This document shows, one piece after another, positions 50,549 through 59,308 of a stretch of 64,000 nt of DNA. A program made the position numbers and the translations under genes. This DNA is from Pseudomonas fluorescens (GTDB lineage Bacteria > Pseudomonadota > Gammaproteobacteria > Pseudomonadales > Pseudomonadaceae). Below the pieces are notes generated by a model. It did not search any database and had not been told where the DNA came from. It saw nothing but the letters and a program-made list of their open reading frames with translations. The stretch lies in the NCBI RefSeq assembly GCF_018614655.1, contig NZ_JAGGOG010000011.1, positions 294,358 to 358,357 of the forward strand. Reading direction: 5' to 3'. Each line of letters opens with the position of its first letter. Positions within the stretch are counted from its first letter, which is position 1.

Positions 50549-50640
50549 GTGACGGTCACTCCGCTGTATTTAGTCTTATTTTATATTGAAAATTTCGCAA
50601 TTTTGTCTATATATCAGCACTGCATCTGATCAAAACACAA

Positions 50641-50659
50641 TAAATAGTCGAACTATTTA
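50641..50659. promoter_or_regulatory. Operator in the SDR/galM divergent promoter (ATAGT-N3-ACTAT)
   Basis: TAAATAGT-CGA-ACTATTTA is a perfect 8-3-8 inverted repeat. Its inner 13 bp (50644-50656, ATAGTCGAACTAT) have the same form as the site at 60723-60735. The GntR/FadR-type regulator at 62615 is the probable binder. Confidence 0.75.
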
Positions 50660-50662
50660 CCT

Positions 50663-50677
50663 AACAACAATAAAAGG
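50663..50677 (+). promoter_or_regulatory. Candidate Crc/Hfq A-rich motif ahead of galM
   Basis: AACAACAATAAAAGG ends in the galM ribosome binding site, 10 bp before the ATG. It is a full AAYAAYAA match placed where Hfq/Crc would block ribosome entry. Confidence 0.55.
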
Positions 50678-50687
50678 TAGCTCAGTC

Positions 50688-51836
50688 ATGCGGCAATCCC
50701 GATTCCTGCTTACCGGCCTCGGCCTCTCCCTGGCGATGGCCAGCCTCGGCGTTCAAGCGGCTGGCCTGTCCAGCGAACATAAACCCTTCGGCAAAACCAA
50801 CGACGGTACAGCCGTCGAGCAGTACGTGTTGCGTAACAGCCATGGCGTGCAAGCCACGGTCATCACCTACGGCGCTGTATTGCAGTCGTTGAAAGTACCG
50901 GACAAACACGGCCAGTTCGCCGACGTGGTACTGGGCTTCGATGACGTCCAGGGCTATCAGGCCGGCACCGCGTTCTTTGGCGCGACCATCGGCCGTTTTG
51001 GCAACCGCCTGGCCAAGGGCGCGTTCGAGCTGGACGGCAAACACTTTCAAGTGCCCCTCAACGACGGGCCGAACTCGTTGCATGGCGGCGCGCAAGGCTT
51101 CGACAAGCACGTGTGGAAAGCTCAGCCGGTCAAGCAAAAGGACGCGGTAGGCGTGACCTTGAGCTACCTGTCGAAGGACGGCGAAATGGGCTTTCCCGGC
51201 AACCTGAAAGTCGATGTCACCTATAGCCTCAACGACAACAACGAGCTGCACATCGACTACAAGGCCACCACCGATAAACCCACGGTGCTGAACCTCACCA
51301 ACCACAGTTACTTCAACCTCGCCGGCGCCGGTCACGGTGACGTGCTCAAGCAGCTGGCCACCCTGAATGCCAGCCATTACACCCCGGTCAACAGCACCTT
51401 GATTCCCACCGGCGAACTGGCTCCGGTCGCCGGCACGCCGATGGACTTTCTCAAACCCACCGCCATCGGCCAACACATCAAGGACGATCATCCCCAGCTG
51501 AAATTCGCCGAACCGAAACAAGGTGGCTTTGACTTCAACTGGGTGCTGGATACCCAGGGTGATGTCGGCAAACTGGCCGCAGAGGTTCGCGACCCGCAGT
51601 CCGGTCGCCGCTTGCAGCTCTATACCAGTGAACCCGGCGTGCAGTTCTATACCAGCAACTTCCTCGACGGGTCGGTCAAGGGCAAGGGGGGCAAACCTTA
51701 CGCCCACTGGAGTGCGTTTACCCTGGAAACCCAGCATTACCCCGACGCACCCAACCAGCCGAACTTCCCGTCAACCCGTCTCGACCCTGGCCAGACCTAT
51801 ACCCAAAACACCGTGCTGAAATTCTCCGCCGACTGA
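50688..51836 (+). CDS. galM: Aldose 1-epimerase (mutarotase), exported
   Basis: This enzyme interconverts the alpha and beta anomers of sugars such as arabinose and galactose. It is 382 aa from the ATG at 50688, with AGGTAG upstream. A Sec signal ends near residue 24 (ASLGVQA/AGLSS), so it acts in the periplasm. Family motifs include FFGATIGRFGNRLAKG, the catalytic-His region NSLHGGAQGFDKHVW, LTNHSYFNLAG and the C-terminal EPGVQFYTSNFLDG with YAHWSAFTLETQHYPDAPN (catalytic Glu). It supplies the right anomer to the ABC importer or dehydrogenase. It is divergent from the SDR gene and convergent with araH, with a hairpin between the 3' ends. Confidence 0.92.
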   Translation: MRQSRFLLTGLGLSLAMASLGVQAAGLSSEHKPFGKTNDGTAVEQYVLRNSHGVQATVITYGAVLQSLKVPDKHGQFADVVLGFDDVQGYQAGTAFFGATIGRFGNRLAKGAFELDGKHFQVPLNDGPNSLHGGAQGFDKHVWKAQPVKQKDAVGVTLSYLSKDGEMGFPGNLKVDVTYSLNDNNELHIDYKATTDKPTVLNLTNHSYFNLAGAGHGDVLKQLATLNASHYTPVNSTLIPTGELAPVAGTPMDFLKPTAIGQHIKDDHPQLKFAEPKQGGFDFNWVLDTQGDVGKLAAEVRDPQSGRRLQLYTSEPGVQFYTSNFLDGSVKGKGGKPYAHWSAFTLETQHYPDAPNQPNFPSTRLDPGQTYTQNTVLKFSAD

Positions 51837-51844
51837 ACAGGTTT

Positions 51845-51869
51845 CCGCCGCAACCCAAGGTTGCGGCGG
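51845..51869. terminator. Hairpin between the convergent galM and araH genes
   Basis: CCGCCGCAACC-CAA-GGTTGCGGCGG is a perfect 11-bp stem with a 3-base loop, lying between the two stop codons. It has no T-run of note, so it may act as a weak bidirectional terminator or mRNA end-protector. Confidence 0.7.
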
Positions 51870-51873
51870 ATGA

Positions 51874-52842
51874 TCAGCGTTGTTTCATTCGGTCGATCAC
51901 CACCGCCAGCAGCAAAATCGAGCCCCGGATCACATACTGGTAGAAGGTATCGATGTTCTTCAGGTTCATCGCATTCTCGATGATCGCCAGAATCAACACC
52001 CCGGCAATCACGTGGCGAATCATGCCAATCCCGCCGCTCAACGACACCCCGCCCAGTACGCAGGCAGAAATCACCGTCAACTCGAACCCCTGGCCAATCA
52101 TCGGCTGGCCCGAGGTCATGCGCGAGGCAAGAATGACGCCGGCCAAGGCGCCGATCACCCCGTGTACGGCGAAAATGATGATCTTGGTGCGGTCAACGTT
52201 CACCCCCGCCAGCAACGCCGCTTCCGGGTTGCCGCCGATGGCCATGGTGTTGCGCCCGTAGGTGGTGTAATTGAGCAGCCAGCCGAAAAACAGGAAGCAC
52301 ACGATGGTGATCAGAATCGGCACCGGCACGCCAAACAACTGGCCGTTGCCAAAGACAAAGAACGAATCCTGGGACACGCCCACCGCCTTGCCATTGGCAA
52401 AGATATAGGCCAGGCCCCGCACGATCTGCATGGTCGCCAGCGTCGTGATGAGCGCGTTGACCCGCAGCTTGGCAATCACAATTCCGTTGATCAACCCCAC
52501 CACCAGACCCATCAGCAGCGCGGCACCGATACCCAGCAGGACGCTGTCGGTGTCACGCATCACGATCGCGGCCACCACCCCGGCGCAGGCAATCACCGAG
52601 CCCACTGACAGGTCGAAATGCCCCGACGCCAGGCAATACAACATGGTGCACGCGGCAATCCCGGTGGTGGAGATCGCCAACCCCAGGCCGCGCATGTTGA
52701 GCGGCGACAGGAAGTTGTCGATCAGCAAGGTGCAGAGCACGAAGATCCCCACCGCCGCCAACAGCATCGCCCAGTTGTCGAGCAGGCTGCGCAGGTCCAG
52801 GGGCTTGCGCTCCGTGGGCAAAGCAGTGTTTTGGCTTGTCAT
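51874..52842 (-). CDS. araH: L-arabinose ABC transporter permease AraH
   Basis: This is the inner-membrane permease of the arabinose importer, 322 aa from the ATG at 52842. About nine hydrophobic segments are visible, in the RbsC/AraH family arrangement, with FDLSVGSVIACAGVVAAIVM and ALLAGVNVDRTKIIIF typical of the family. It follows araG by 10 bp and is the last gene of the leftward araFGH set. The order binding protein, ATPase, permease matches E. coli araFGH. Confidence 0.92.
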   Translation of the reverse strand: MTSQNTALPTERKPLDLRSLLDNWAMLLAAVGIFVLCTLLIDNFLSPLNMRGLGLAISTTGIAACTMLYCLASGHFDLSVGSVIACAGVVAAIVMRDTDSVLLGIGAALLMGLVVGLINGIVIAKLRVNALITTLATMQIVRGLAYIFANGKAVGVSQDSFFVFGNGQLFGVPVPILITIVCFLFFGWLLNYTTYGRNTMAIGGNPEAALLAGVNVDRTKIIIFAVHGVIGALAGVILASRMTSGQPMIGQGFELTVISACVLGGVSLSGGIGMIRHVIAGVLILAIIENAMNLKNIDTFYQYVIRGSILLLAVVIDRMKQR

Positions 52843-52852
52843 AGTCACCTCG

Positions 52853-54394
52853 TTAGTTCCCCTGGCTGTCGGCGCGCAGGCGCGGCAGGGCCATTTGCAG
52901 CAGGTTGGATTCATTGGCGTGCTCGCGCTGCATCTCGCCGCGCATCGCACCTTCACACAGCACCAGGATGCGGTCGGAAACCCCCATCACTTCCATCAGG
53001 TCGCTGGATACCACAATCACCGCAATCCCGCGGGCCGCCAGGTCATGGATGATCTGGTAAATCTCGGCCTTCGCGCCGATATCGATGCCACGGGTGGGCT
53101 CGTCGAGCAGCAGGACTTTCATCGGCATCGACAGCCAACGGCCCAGAATGGCCTTCTGCTGATTGCCACCGGACAGGTACATGATCTTCTGCGTCGCCGT
53201 GGGCGTCTTGACCTTCAGCGCCTTGATCTGCCGGGCGGCGTTGTCCTTCTCCCAGTTGCCGCGCAACAACCAACCAAAGCGCGAATGCGCACTGCGCGCG
53301 CTGATATTGATGTTCTCGGCGACGCTGGACAGCGGCACGATGCCCTCCTTCTTGCGATCTTCGGGGCACAGCAAGATACCGGCGTCGATGGCATCTCGGG
53401 GTGAACGCAGGCGCAGTGCTTCACCGCACAAGTCGAGGCTGCCGGCCGTGGTGCGCGCAAGGCCGCCCAATAGCCGCAGCAGCTCGGTACGCCCGGCGCC
53501 CACCAGCCCGAACAGGCCGAGAATCTCGCCCTGGTGCGCCTCGAAACTCACAGGTTCACGCAAGCCGGGGCCGAGCAGGCCATTAACCTTGAGCGCCACC
53601 GCACCCCGAGCACGCGGGCGGTAATCGTAGATGTCCTGAATGTCGCGACCGACCATGCAGGTCACCAGTTGATCGTGGGTCAGCGTGCTCATGTCCTCGA
53701 ACGTACGCACGTAGCGACCGTCCTTGAACACCGTCACCGCGTTGCAGATGCGGAACACCTCTTCCATGCGATGGGACACGTACAGCACCACTTTGCCCTC
53801 GTCCCGCAAGCGACCGATGATCGCCATCAAGCGGTCGATCTCCCGCGCCGACAGGCTGCTGGTGGGTTCGTCGAATGCAATGACGTGAGCGCCACGGGAC
53901 AACGCCTTGGCGATTTCCACCAACTGACGCTGGCCCAGGGACAGCCCGCCGACTTTCTCCTGAGGGTCGATTTCGTCCGCCAGGCCCTTGAGACAAGCCA
54001 GTGCCTGCTGGCGCAACGCGCTGCGATTGATCAAGCCAAAGCTGGCCGGCAGATGCCCGAGGAACAGGTTTTCGGCCACGCTCATTTCCGGCACCAGGTG
54101 CAACTCCTGGTGAATCACCGCGACGCCGCTGGCGATGCTGTCAGCCGCGCACTTGAAGGCCATGGTGTGCGCGCCGATCTGCACGTTGCCGCTGCTCGGC
54201 ACATACGCGCCACCGAGGATTTTCAGCAGTGTGGATTTGCCGGCGCCGTTCTCGCCCATCAAGGCGTGGACCTGCCCGGGGTGGGCGGTAAAACTGATGC
54301 CATCCAGCGCCTTGACCCCGGGAAAGGTCTTGCCGATGCCGTTGAAGCGCAGGCTCGCGCCCACGCTGTCGAGTTGTTTCAGTTGCGCGTGCAT
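52853..54394 (-). CDS. araG: L-arabinose ABC transporter ATP-binding protein AraG
   Basis: This is the twin-domain ATPase of the importer, 513 aa from the ATG at 54394, with GAGG upstream; a GTG two codons earlier is less likely. The first ABC domain has Walker A GENGAGKST, signature LSLGQRQL and Walker B VIAFDEPTSSLS. The second has a degenerate Walker A (GLVGAGRTE), signature LSGGNQQK and LLLDEPTRGID, the normal asymmetry of sugar ABC ATPases of the RbsA/AraG type. It lies 64 bp after araF and 10 bp before araH. Confidence 0.93.
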   Translation of the reverse strand: MHAQLKQLDSVGASLRFNGIGKTFPGVKALDGISFTAHPGQVHALMGENGAGKSTLLKILGGAYVPSSGNVQIGAHTMAFKCAADSIASGVAVIHQELHLVPEMSVAENLFLGHLPASFGLINRSALRQQALACLKGLADEIDPQEKVGGLSLGQRQLVEIAKALSRGAHVIAFDEPTSSLSAREIDRLMAIIGRLRDEGKVVLYVSHRMEEVFRICNAVTVFKDGRYVRTFEDMSTLTHDQLVTCMVGRDIQDIYDYRPRARGAVALKVNGLLGPGLREPVSFEAHQGEILGLFGLVGAGRTELLRLLGGLARTTAGSLDLCGEALRLRSPRDAIDAGILLCPEDRKKEGIVPLSSVAENINISARSAHSRFGWLLRGNWEKDNAARQIKALKVKTPTATQKIMYLSGGNQQKAILGRWLSMPMKVLLLDEPTRGIDIGAKAEIYQIIHDLAARGIAVIVVSSDLMEVMGVSDRILVLCEGAMRGEMQREHANESNLLQMALPRLRADSQGN

Positions 54395-54458
54395 AACCAC
54401 CTCATCACACAGGTCAGGCAGCCCTGTCAGCAGGGCCGCCGGGGAACGTCAGCGGTCT

Positions 54459-55463
54459 TCAGTTCCACAGACCGATCTTTTCCAGCTCCTGCTTGAAGTT
54501 CTCGCGGGTGATCAGCGTCACTTCGTCCATCGCCGTGTATTTCGGCGGTTCCTTACCGGTGGTGATCCACTCGAACATCATGCTGGCGGTGTTGTAGCCC
54601 TCGATGTGGGGGCTGGGCAGCATGGAACCGAAGAAGCCGCTGTTGGCTTTCTTCAACTCGCCGATGGCGTCGGTGCCGTTGATGCCGATACCGATGACAT
54701 TGGCGGCGGCAAAGCCGGCGCTTTCGGTCGCGCGTACGCCACCGAGCACGGTGTTGTCATTCATGCCGCCGATGATCAGGTTTTTTGCGCCACTGGGCAG
54801 TTTCACCAGCGCCGAGTTGGTGGCGTCCATGCTGCCGGGTACGTCGAGGGTCTTGAGGGCGGCGAACAGAATATGGTCGTCTGGAATACCCGCCGCTTTC
54901 AGGGATTTGACCGAACCGTCGGTGCGCTTCTTACCGGTGTCGAGTTCGTTGTAGGTGTTGATCACCGCATAGGTGTCTTTCCAGTCCCAGCCGCGTTTTT
55001 TCGCTTCAGTGGCCATGGCGCTGCCCTGCTTTTCACCGACTTCAAAGGCGGCCATGCCCAGGTAAGGCACGTCCTCCATGAAGTTGCCCTTGGCATCGAC
55101 AAAACGGTCATCCACGGCGATCACTTTCAAGCCATTGGCTTTGGCCTTGGCCATGATGGCCGGGCCGAGGGACACGTCCGGCGGGCAAATCACAAAGCCC
55201 TTGGCGCCGTTGGCGGCCAGGCTATCGATGGCCGAGAGGGTTTTCTCGCCATCGGGTACGGCGATCTTGATCACTTCAAAGCCCTTGTCCTTGCCGGCCT
55301 TTTCGGCGAAAGCCCATTCGGTCTGGAACCAGGGCTCCTCCGCCTGCTTGACCAGAAAGCCGATCTTCACCGGCTCAGCAGCCAGCAACAGGCTGCTGAG
55401 GCTGACGGCGGACACCGCCACAGCGGCGCAGCACAGGGAACGGATACCACGACGACGATTCAT
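54459..55463 (-). CDS. araF: L-arabinose-binding periplasmic protein AraF
   Basis: This is the high-affinity periplasmic receptor of the importer, 334 aa from the ATG at 55463. A signal peptide ends near residue 29 (SSLLLAAE). The mature sequence closely follows E. coli AraF: IGFLVKQAEEPWFQTEW, IKIAVPDGEKTLSAIDSLAA, GMNDNTVLGGVRATE and VTLITRENFKQELEKIGL. These cover the residues known to contact arabinose in E. coli, so substrate assignment is firm for L-arabinose or a close epimer (D-galactose, D-fucose). An A-rich Crc-like stretch runs into its ribosome binding site AAGGAG. Confidence 0.95.
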   Translation of the reverse strand: MNRRRGIRSLCCAAVAVSAVSLSSLLLAAEPVKIGFLVKQAEEPWFQTEWAFAEKAGKDKGFEVIKIAVPDGEKTLSAIDSLAANGAKGFVICPPDVSLGPAIMAKAKANGLKVIAVDDRFVDAKGNFMEDVPYLGMAAFEVGEKQGSAMATEAKKRGWDWKDTYAVINTYNELDTGKKRTDGSVKSLKAAGIPDDHILFAALKTLDVPGSMDATNSALVKLPSGAKNLIIGGMNDNTVLGGVRATESAGFAAANVIGIGINGTDAIGELKKANSGFFGSMLPSPHIEGYNTASMMFEWITTGKEPPKYTAMDEVTLITRENFKQELEKIGLWN

Positions 55464-55471
55464 AGGGTGAC

Positions 55472-55489
55472 TCCTTGTTGTTTTTTTTG
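55472..55489 (-). promoter_or_regulatory. Candidate Crc/Hfq A-rich motif ahead of araF
   Basis: On the minus strand AAAAAAAACAACAAGGAG overlaps the araF ribosome binding site, 8 bp before the ATG at 55463. It is a full A-rich AAnAAnAA match. Confidence 0.5.
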
Positions 55490-55519
55490 AGTGCGTTAAA
55501 CAGCGGTGAAGCCTGTTGG

Positions 55520-56395
55520 TTATCCTGCAAACCGGTGACAGAGTCTCCCCGGGACATCGACCTCGATAGCCAGTACCGCGCCGTCCAGCGGGTGATTCAG
55601 CGGGCTGATGGCACTGGTGATGTACAAGGTCTTGAGGTCCTGGCCTGCGAAGACGCAACTGGTAGGACGGCTGACCGGCAGCTCGATCACACGGTCGACT
55701 TCGCCGCCCGGCGTCAACCGGAGCAGGCAACTGCCGTCCCAGCGGGCGTTCCAGATGTAGCCTTCGGCGTCCATGGCAGAGCCGTCCGGGCCGCCACGCG
55801 TGTGTGGCCCGAACCAGACTTGCGCGGGTCCGAGCTGGCCATCTTCAGTAATCGGAAATTGATACAGCGTGCCGTCCAGGCTGTCGCCGAAATGCACGTG
55901 GGTGGTAGCGTCGTTCCACAGCAAAGTGTTGGGAATCCCCAGGCCGTGCAGCAACGGCGTGACCTGCCCGTCGGCATCGACCCGGAACAACCCGCCGGAA
56001 CGCCGCACCACCGGCAGGTCTTCACCGTGCGCCCCGATGTTGTTTTGCATGGTGCCCAGCCAGAGCCGGCCTTGGGCATCGCAGCGCGCTTCATTGGCAC
56101 GGTTGCCCGGTTGCGGGTCGGCGACGCAGAGCAAAGTCAGCCGTGGATCGGCCCGCGCCGAATCGAGGTCGAGCCGATACACGCCACTGCTCAGGGTCAC
56201 CAGCGCATCACCGCTTGCACACGGGATAAACGCCGAGACGGGCTCAGGCAGTTGCCAGATGTGCAGTTGCCCGCCCTTCAGGCGCAGCGCCTGCTGGCCG
56301 ATGATATCCACCCAATACAGCGCCTGGCCCGGCACGTCCCAGAACGGGCCTTCGCCCAGTCGCGCTCGGTGCGGGGTAACTGCGGTCCACGACAT
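55520..56395 (-). CDS. SMP-30/gluconolactonase family protein, probable L-arabinonolactonase
   Basis: This six-bladed beta-propeller lactonase of 291 aa is predicted to open L-arabino-1,4-lactone to L-arabinonate. Family blocks are visible: RLGEGPFWDVPGQALYWVDI (metal Glu), NRANEARCDAQGRLWLGTM (metal Asn), GIPNTLLWNDATTHVHFGDS (Asn and Asp) and GPDGSAMDAEGYIWNARW. These give the usual Glu-Asn-Asp metal site. It lies between araF and the aldehyde dehydrogenase on the same strand, filling the second step of the oxidative arabinose route. The start at 56395 has AGGAGG about 8 bp upstream. Confidence 0.9.
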   Translation of the reverse strand: MSWTAVTPHRARLGEGPFWDVPGQALYWVDIIGQQALRLKGGQLHIWQLPEPVSAFIPCASGDALVTLSSGVYRLDLDSARADPRLTLLCVADPQPGNRANEARCDAQGRLWLGTMQNNIGAHGEDLPVVRRSGGLFRVDADGQVTPLLHGLGIPNTLLWNDATTHVHFGDSLDGTLYQFPITEDGQLGPAQVWFGPHTRGGPDGSAMDAEGYIWNARWDGSCLLRLTPGGEVDRVIELPVSRPTSCVFAGQDLKTLYITSAISPLNHPLDGAVLAIEVDVPGRLCHRFAG

Positions 56396-56406
56396 GAAAC
56401 CTCCTG

Positions 56407-56420
56407 CCTTCTTGTTGTTT
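56407..56420 (-). promoter_or_regulatory. Candidate Crc/Hfq A-rich motif ahead of the lactonase
   Basis: AAACAACAAGAAGG on the minus strand, just upstream of the lactonase ribosome binding site AGGAGG. The pattern matches AAnAAnAA; role inferred. Confidence 0.45.
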
Positions 56421-56436
56421 GCTTTGCTTACTAGCG

Positions 56437-58017
56437 TTACAAGGCCTCGCGAGACGGCTGCCCATCCACCAGACGCTGAATGCGCAAGGGGTTGGCATTT
56501 TTCAACGCGTCGGGGAGCAGGCTATCAGGGTAATTTTGAAAGCACACAGGTCGCAGGAAACGGTCAATCGCCAAGGTACCTACCGAGGTACCACGGGCAT
56601 CGGAAGTCGCCGGATAAGGCCCGCCATGCACCATGGCGTCACACACCTCGACGCCGGTGGGGTAGCCGTTGAGCAGGATGCGGCCGACCTTTTGCTCCAA
56701 CAGCGGTGTCAATTCGCCGAACTGCACAAAATCCGCAGGCTCGCCAATGATCGTTGCCGTAAGTTGGCCGTGCAGGCCGTGCAACGCGGCACTCAGTTGC
56801 GCCTGGTCGGCGACTTCCACGAACACCGTGGTGGGGCCGAACACTTCTTCCTGCAACACCTCATCGCCGTTGATCAGCAGGCTGGCATCCGCTTTAAACA
56901 GCTGTGGTTGCGCCTGATTGCCGGCTTGCGCCTGGCCCGCCAGGTGCTCAATGCCAGGATGGGCGAGCAGCGTGTGCAAGCCTTTGCCATAGCTGCTCAA
57001 CGTGCCGGCGTTGAGCATGGTTTGCGTCGCTTGGTTACCGATCAGTTGGGCGACCTGTTGGGTGAAGGCGGTGAACGCCGGCGAGGCAATACCGATCACC
57101 AGGCCCGGATTCGTGCAGAACTGGCCGCAGCCTTGTACCACCGAGGCGACCAGATCGCGGGCGACGGTGTCTGCCCGTGTTTGCAGGGCCTGGGGCAAGA
57201 CGATGACGGGGTTGATGCTGGACATCTCGGCGAACACCGGGATCGGTTGCGGGCGTGCGGCCGCCATATCACACAGGGCTCGGCCGCCCTTGAGCGAGCC
57301 CGTGAAACCCACGGCCTGGATCGCCGGGTGCTTGACCAGCGCTTCACCCACTCCGGCACCGAAGATCATGTTGAACACGCCATCTGGCATGCCGGTGCTG
57401 TGGGCTGCCCGGATGATCGCATCGGCAACCCGCTCGGCGGTGGCCATGTGGCCGCTGTGGGCCTTGAACACCACCGGGCAACCGGCCGCCAGCGCTGCAG
57501 CGGTGTCGCCGCCGGCAGTGGAAAATGCCAAGGGAAAGTTGCTCGCCCCAAACACCGCGACCGGCCCAAGGCCAATACGGTACTGGCGCAAATCCGGGCG
57601 TGGCAATGGCTGACGATCCGGCAGCGCCTGATCGATACGCGCACCGTAGAAGTCGCCGCGCCGCAGCACCTTGGCGAACAGCCGCATCTGGCCGCTGGTA
57701 CGGCCGCGCTCGCCCTGGATACGCCCGGCGGGCAATGCCGTTTCTCGGCAGACCAAGGCGACAAAATCATCGCCAAGGGCGTCCAGTTCATCGGCTATCG
57801 CCTCCAGAAACGATGCACGATGCTGCGCACTCAGGGTTCGATAGGCCGGGTAAGCCGTCGCGGCGGCGTTGGCAGCGGCGTCGACTTCCTGCGCCGTTGC
57901 CTGGTAGAAATCATAGGGCAAGGCCTCGCCGGTGGTGGCGTCGATACTTTGAAGCGTAACGCTGCCGGTCGCGCTGCGCTGGCTGCCGATATAGTTGTGG
58001 CCGCAAATCTGGGTCAT
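56437..58017 (-). CDS. 2-Ketoglutaric semialdehyde dehydrogenase (2,5-dioxovalerate dehydrogenase)
   Basis: This NAD(P)-dependent aldehyde dehydrogenase has 526 aa. It is predicted to oxidise alpha-ketoglutaric semialdehyde to 2-oxoglutarate, the last step of the pathway. Motifs: FGASNFPLAFSTAGGDTAAA, VFKAHSGHMATAERVADAI, FTGSLKGGRALCDMAA, catalytic Glu in FAEMSSINPVIVLP, and catalytic Cys in GCGQFCTNPGLVIG. The GQFCTNPG active site and length above 500 residues mark the branch that includes bacterial ketoglutaric semialdehyde dehydrogenases, rather than succinate semialdehyde dehydrogenases. It precedes the lactonase gene by 41 bp and follows AraD1 by 11 bp. Confidence 0.9.
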   Translation of the reverse strand: MTQICGHNYIGSQRSATGSVTLQSIDATTGEALPYDFYQATAQEVDAAANAAATAYPAYRTLSAQHRASFLEAIADELDALGDDFVALVCRETALPAGRIQGERGRTSGQMRLFAKVLRRGDFYGARIDQALPDRQPLPRPDLRQYRIGLGPVAVFGASNFPLAFSTAGGDTAAALAAGCPVVFKAHSGHMATAERVADAIIRAAHSTGMPDGVFNMIFGAGVGEALVKHPAIQAVGFTGSLKGGRALCDMAAARPQPIPVFAEMSSINPVIVLPQALQTRADTVARDLVASVVQGCGQFCTNPGLVIGIASPAFTAFTQQVAQLIGNQATQTMLNAGTLSSYGKGLHTLLAHPGIEHLAGQAQAGNQAQPQLFKADASLLINGDEVLQEEVFGPTTVFVEVADQAQLSAALHGLHGQLTATIIGEPADFVQFGELTPLLEQKVGRILLNGYPTGVEVCDAMVHGGPYPATSDARGTSVGTLAIDRFLRPVCFQNYPDSLLPDALKNANPLRIQRLVDGQPSREAL

Positions 58018-58028
58018 GCCTGTCTCCT

Positions 58029-59021
58029 TTAAAGGGTGCCTACGTCACCGGGTGCCACAACCCCATCGACCCTGGCAATGCCGTTGATCAATGGCGCGCC
58101 GAATTCAGCCTGGCTGATTTCGAACACATCGCCTGGCTGGGTACGAATGCCGTCGGCAAACGACAAGGTTGCCGTGCCGAAGAAATGGATATGTACATCC
58201 CCTGGCCGCAGGAACTGACTGTATTTGAAATGGTGATATTCAAGGTTTTCCAGGCTGTGGCACATGTTCGCTTCGCCACTGAGGAATTCGTTCTGCCACA
58301 GCACCTCGCCGTTGCGCACGATGCGGCTGGTGCCCGCCAGATGCCTGGGCAGCTCACCCAGACGCAACTCGGGACCATAGCTACAACTGCGCAGTTTGGA
58401 GTGGGCCAGGTACAGGTAATTCTTGCGTTCCATCACGTGGTCGGAAAACTCATTGCCCACCGCGTAGCCCAGCCGATACGGCTTACCGTCGTGACCAATG
58501 ACGTACAGCCCGGCGATTTCCGGCTCTTCGCCGGCGTCTTCGGCAAACGCCGGCACCGGGAACGGATGGCCCGGGCGCACGACGATGCTGCCGTCGCCTT
58601 TGTAGAACCACTCCGGTTGCACACCTGCCTGGCCAGAGGCGGGTTTGCCGCCCTCCACCCCCCATTTGAAGATGCGCATGGTGTCGGTCATCGTGCTCTC
58701 GTCACCGGCCTGCTGGTGCATCTTGTCCCGCGCCGATGCACTGCCCAGATGGGTCAGGCCGGTACCGCTGACCAACATATGCGCCGGGTCCGGGTGATCC
58801 AGCGGGGGCAAAATTCTTTGCTTGGCCAGCAGTTCGGCGTAGTCGTGGCTGGCCGCCAGGCCCAGACGTTCTATTTGCTGGTGCAAGGTCAGGCCTGCCT
58901 CGATGGCGGCAAGTGCCAGGTCCCGTACCGTGCGTGCGGATTGCACCTCGCGAACCTGCCCGCCCTCGACCACGCCTACCCGGCGCTCGCCGTTACTCAA
59001 TTCAAACTGCACTAAACCCAT
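58029..59021 (-). CDS. FAH-family L-2-keto-3-deoxyarabinonate dehydratase-like protein (AraD1/GguC)
   Basis: This protein of the fumarylacetoacetate hydrolase fold has 330 aa from the ATG at 59021, with CAGGAG 7 bp upstream; an earlier frame start lacks support. Metal-site segments include YVIGHDGKPYRLGYAVGNEF and a Glu/Asp set around EDAGEEPEIAGLY. In arabinose loci of this type the protein is named AraD1 or GguC and replaces the DHDPS-fold AraD, turning 2-keto-3-deoxy-L-arabinonate into ketoglutaric semialdehyde. Placement directly before the semialdehyde dehydrogenase gene fits. No second AraD candidate is in the window. Confidence 0.85.
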   Translation of the reverse strand: MGLVQFELSNGERRVGVVEGGQVREVQSARTVRDLALAAIEAGLTLHQQIERLGLAASHDYAELLAKQRILPPLDHPDPAHMLVSGTGLTHLGSASARDKMHQQAGDESTMTDTMRIFKWGVEGGKPASGQAGVQPEWFYKGDGSIVVRPGHPFPVPAFAEDAGEEPEIAGLYVIGHDGKPYRLGYAVGNEFSDHVMERKNYLYLAHSKLRSCSYGPELRLGELPRHLAGTSRIVRNGEVLWQNEFLSGEANMCHSLENLEYHHFKYSQFLRPGDVHIHFFGTATLSFADGIRTQPGDVFEISQAEFGAPLINGIARVDGVVAPGDVGTL

Positions 59022-59089
59022 GAGTGTTCTCCTGATTGCCAATTAAGTACCACGCCCTTTCAAGGTGTTTTTTGGCTGGTCACTGAAAG

Positions 59090-59264
59090 GCGAACACAAC
59101 CCCTGTGGCGAGGGGGCTTGCCCCCGTTGGGCCGCGAAGCGGCCCCATCAGGATCGCTGAGTTTTTCAGATAGACCGAGATGGCAGGTTTTAGGGCCGCT
59201 GCGCAGCCCAACGGGGGCGATACGGCGGTCCGGCAAGCCCCCTCGCCACAAAGTCAGTGTTCGC
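59090..59264. repeat. Facing pair of REP-like sequences
   Basis: The left part, GCGAACAC then TGTGGCGAGGGGGCTTGCC, is mirrored on the right by GGCAAGCCCCCTCGCCACA then GTGTTCGC. Inner sequence GCCGCGAAGCGGCC forms a further hairpin. The same GTGGCGAGGGGGCTTGCC core occurs at 3476-3551. It separates the MFS gene from AraD1 in an otherwise continuous series. Confidence 0.8.
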
Positions 59265-59308
59265 TCTCCAAATACGGCTGTTTTTGTAAGGCCTTGAAAG
59301 GCATGCAA

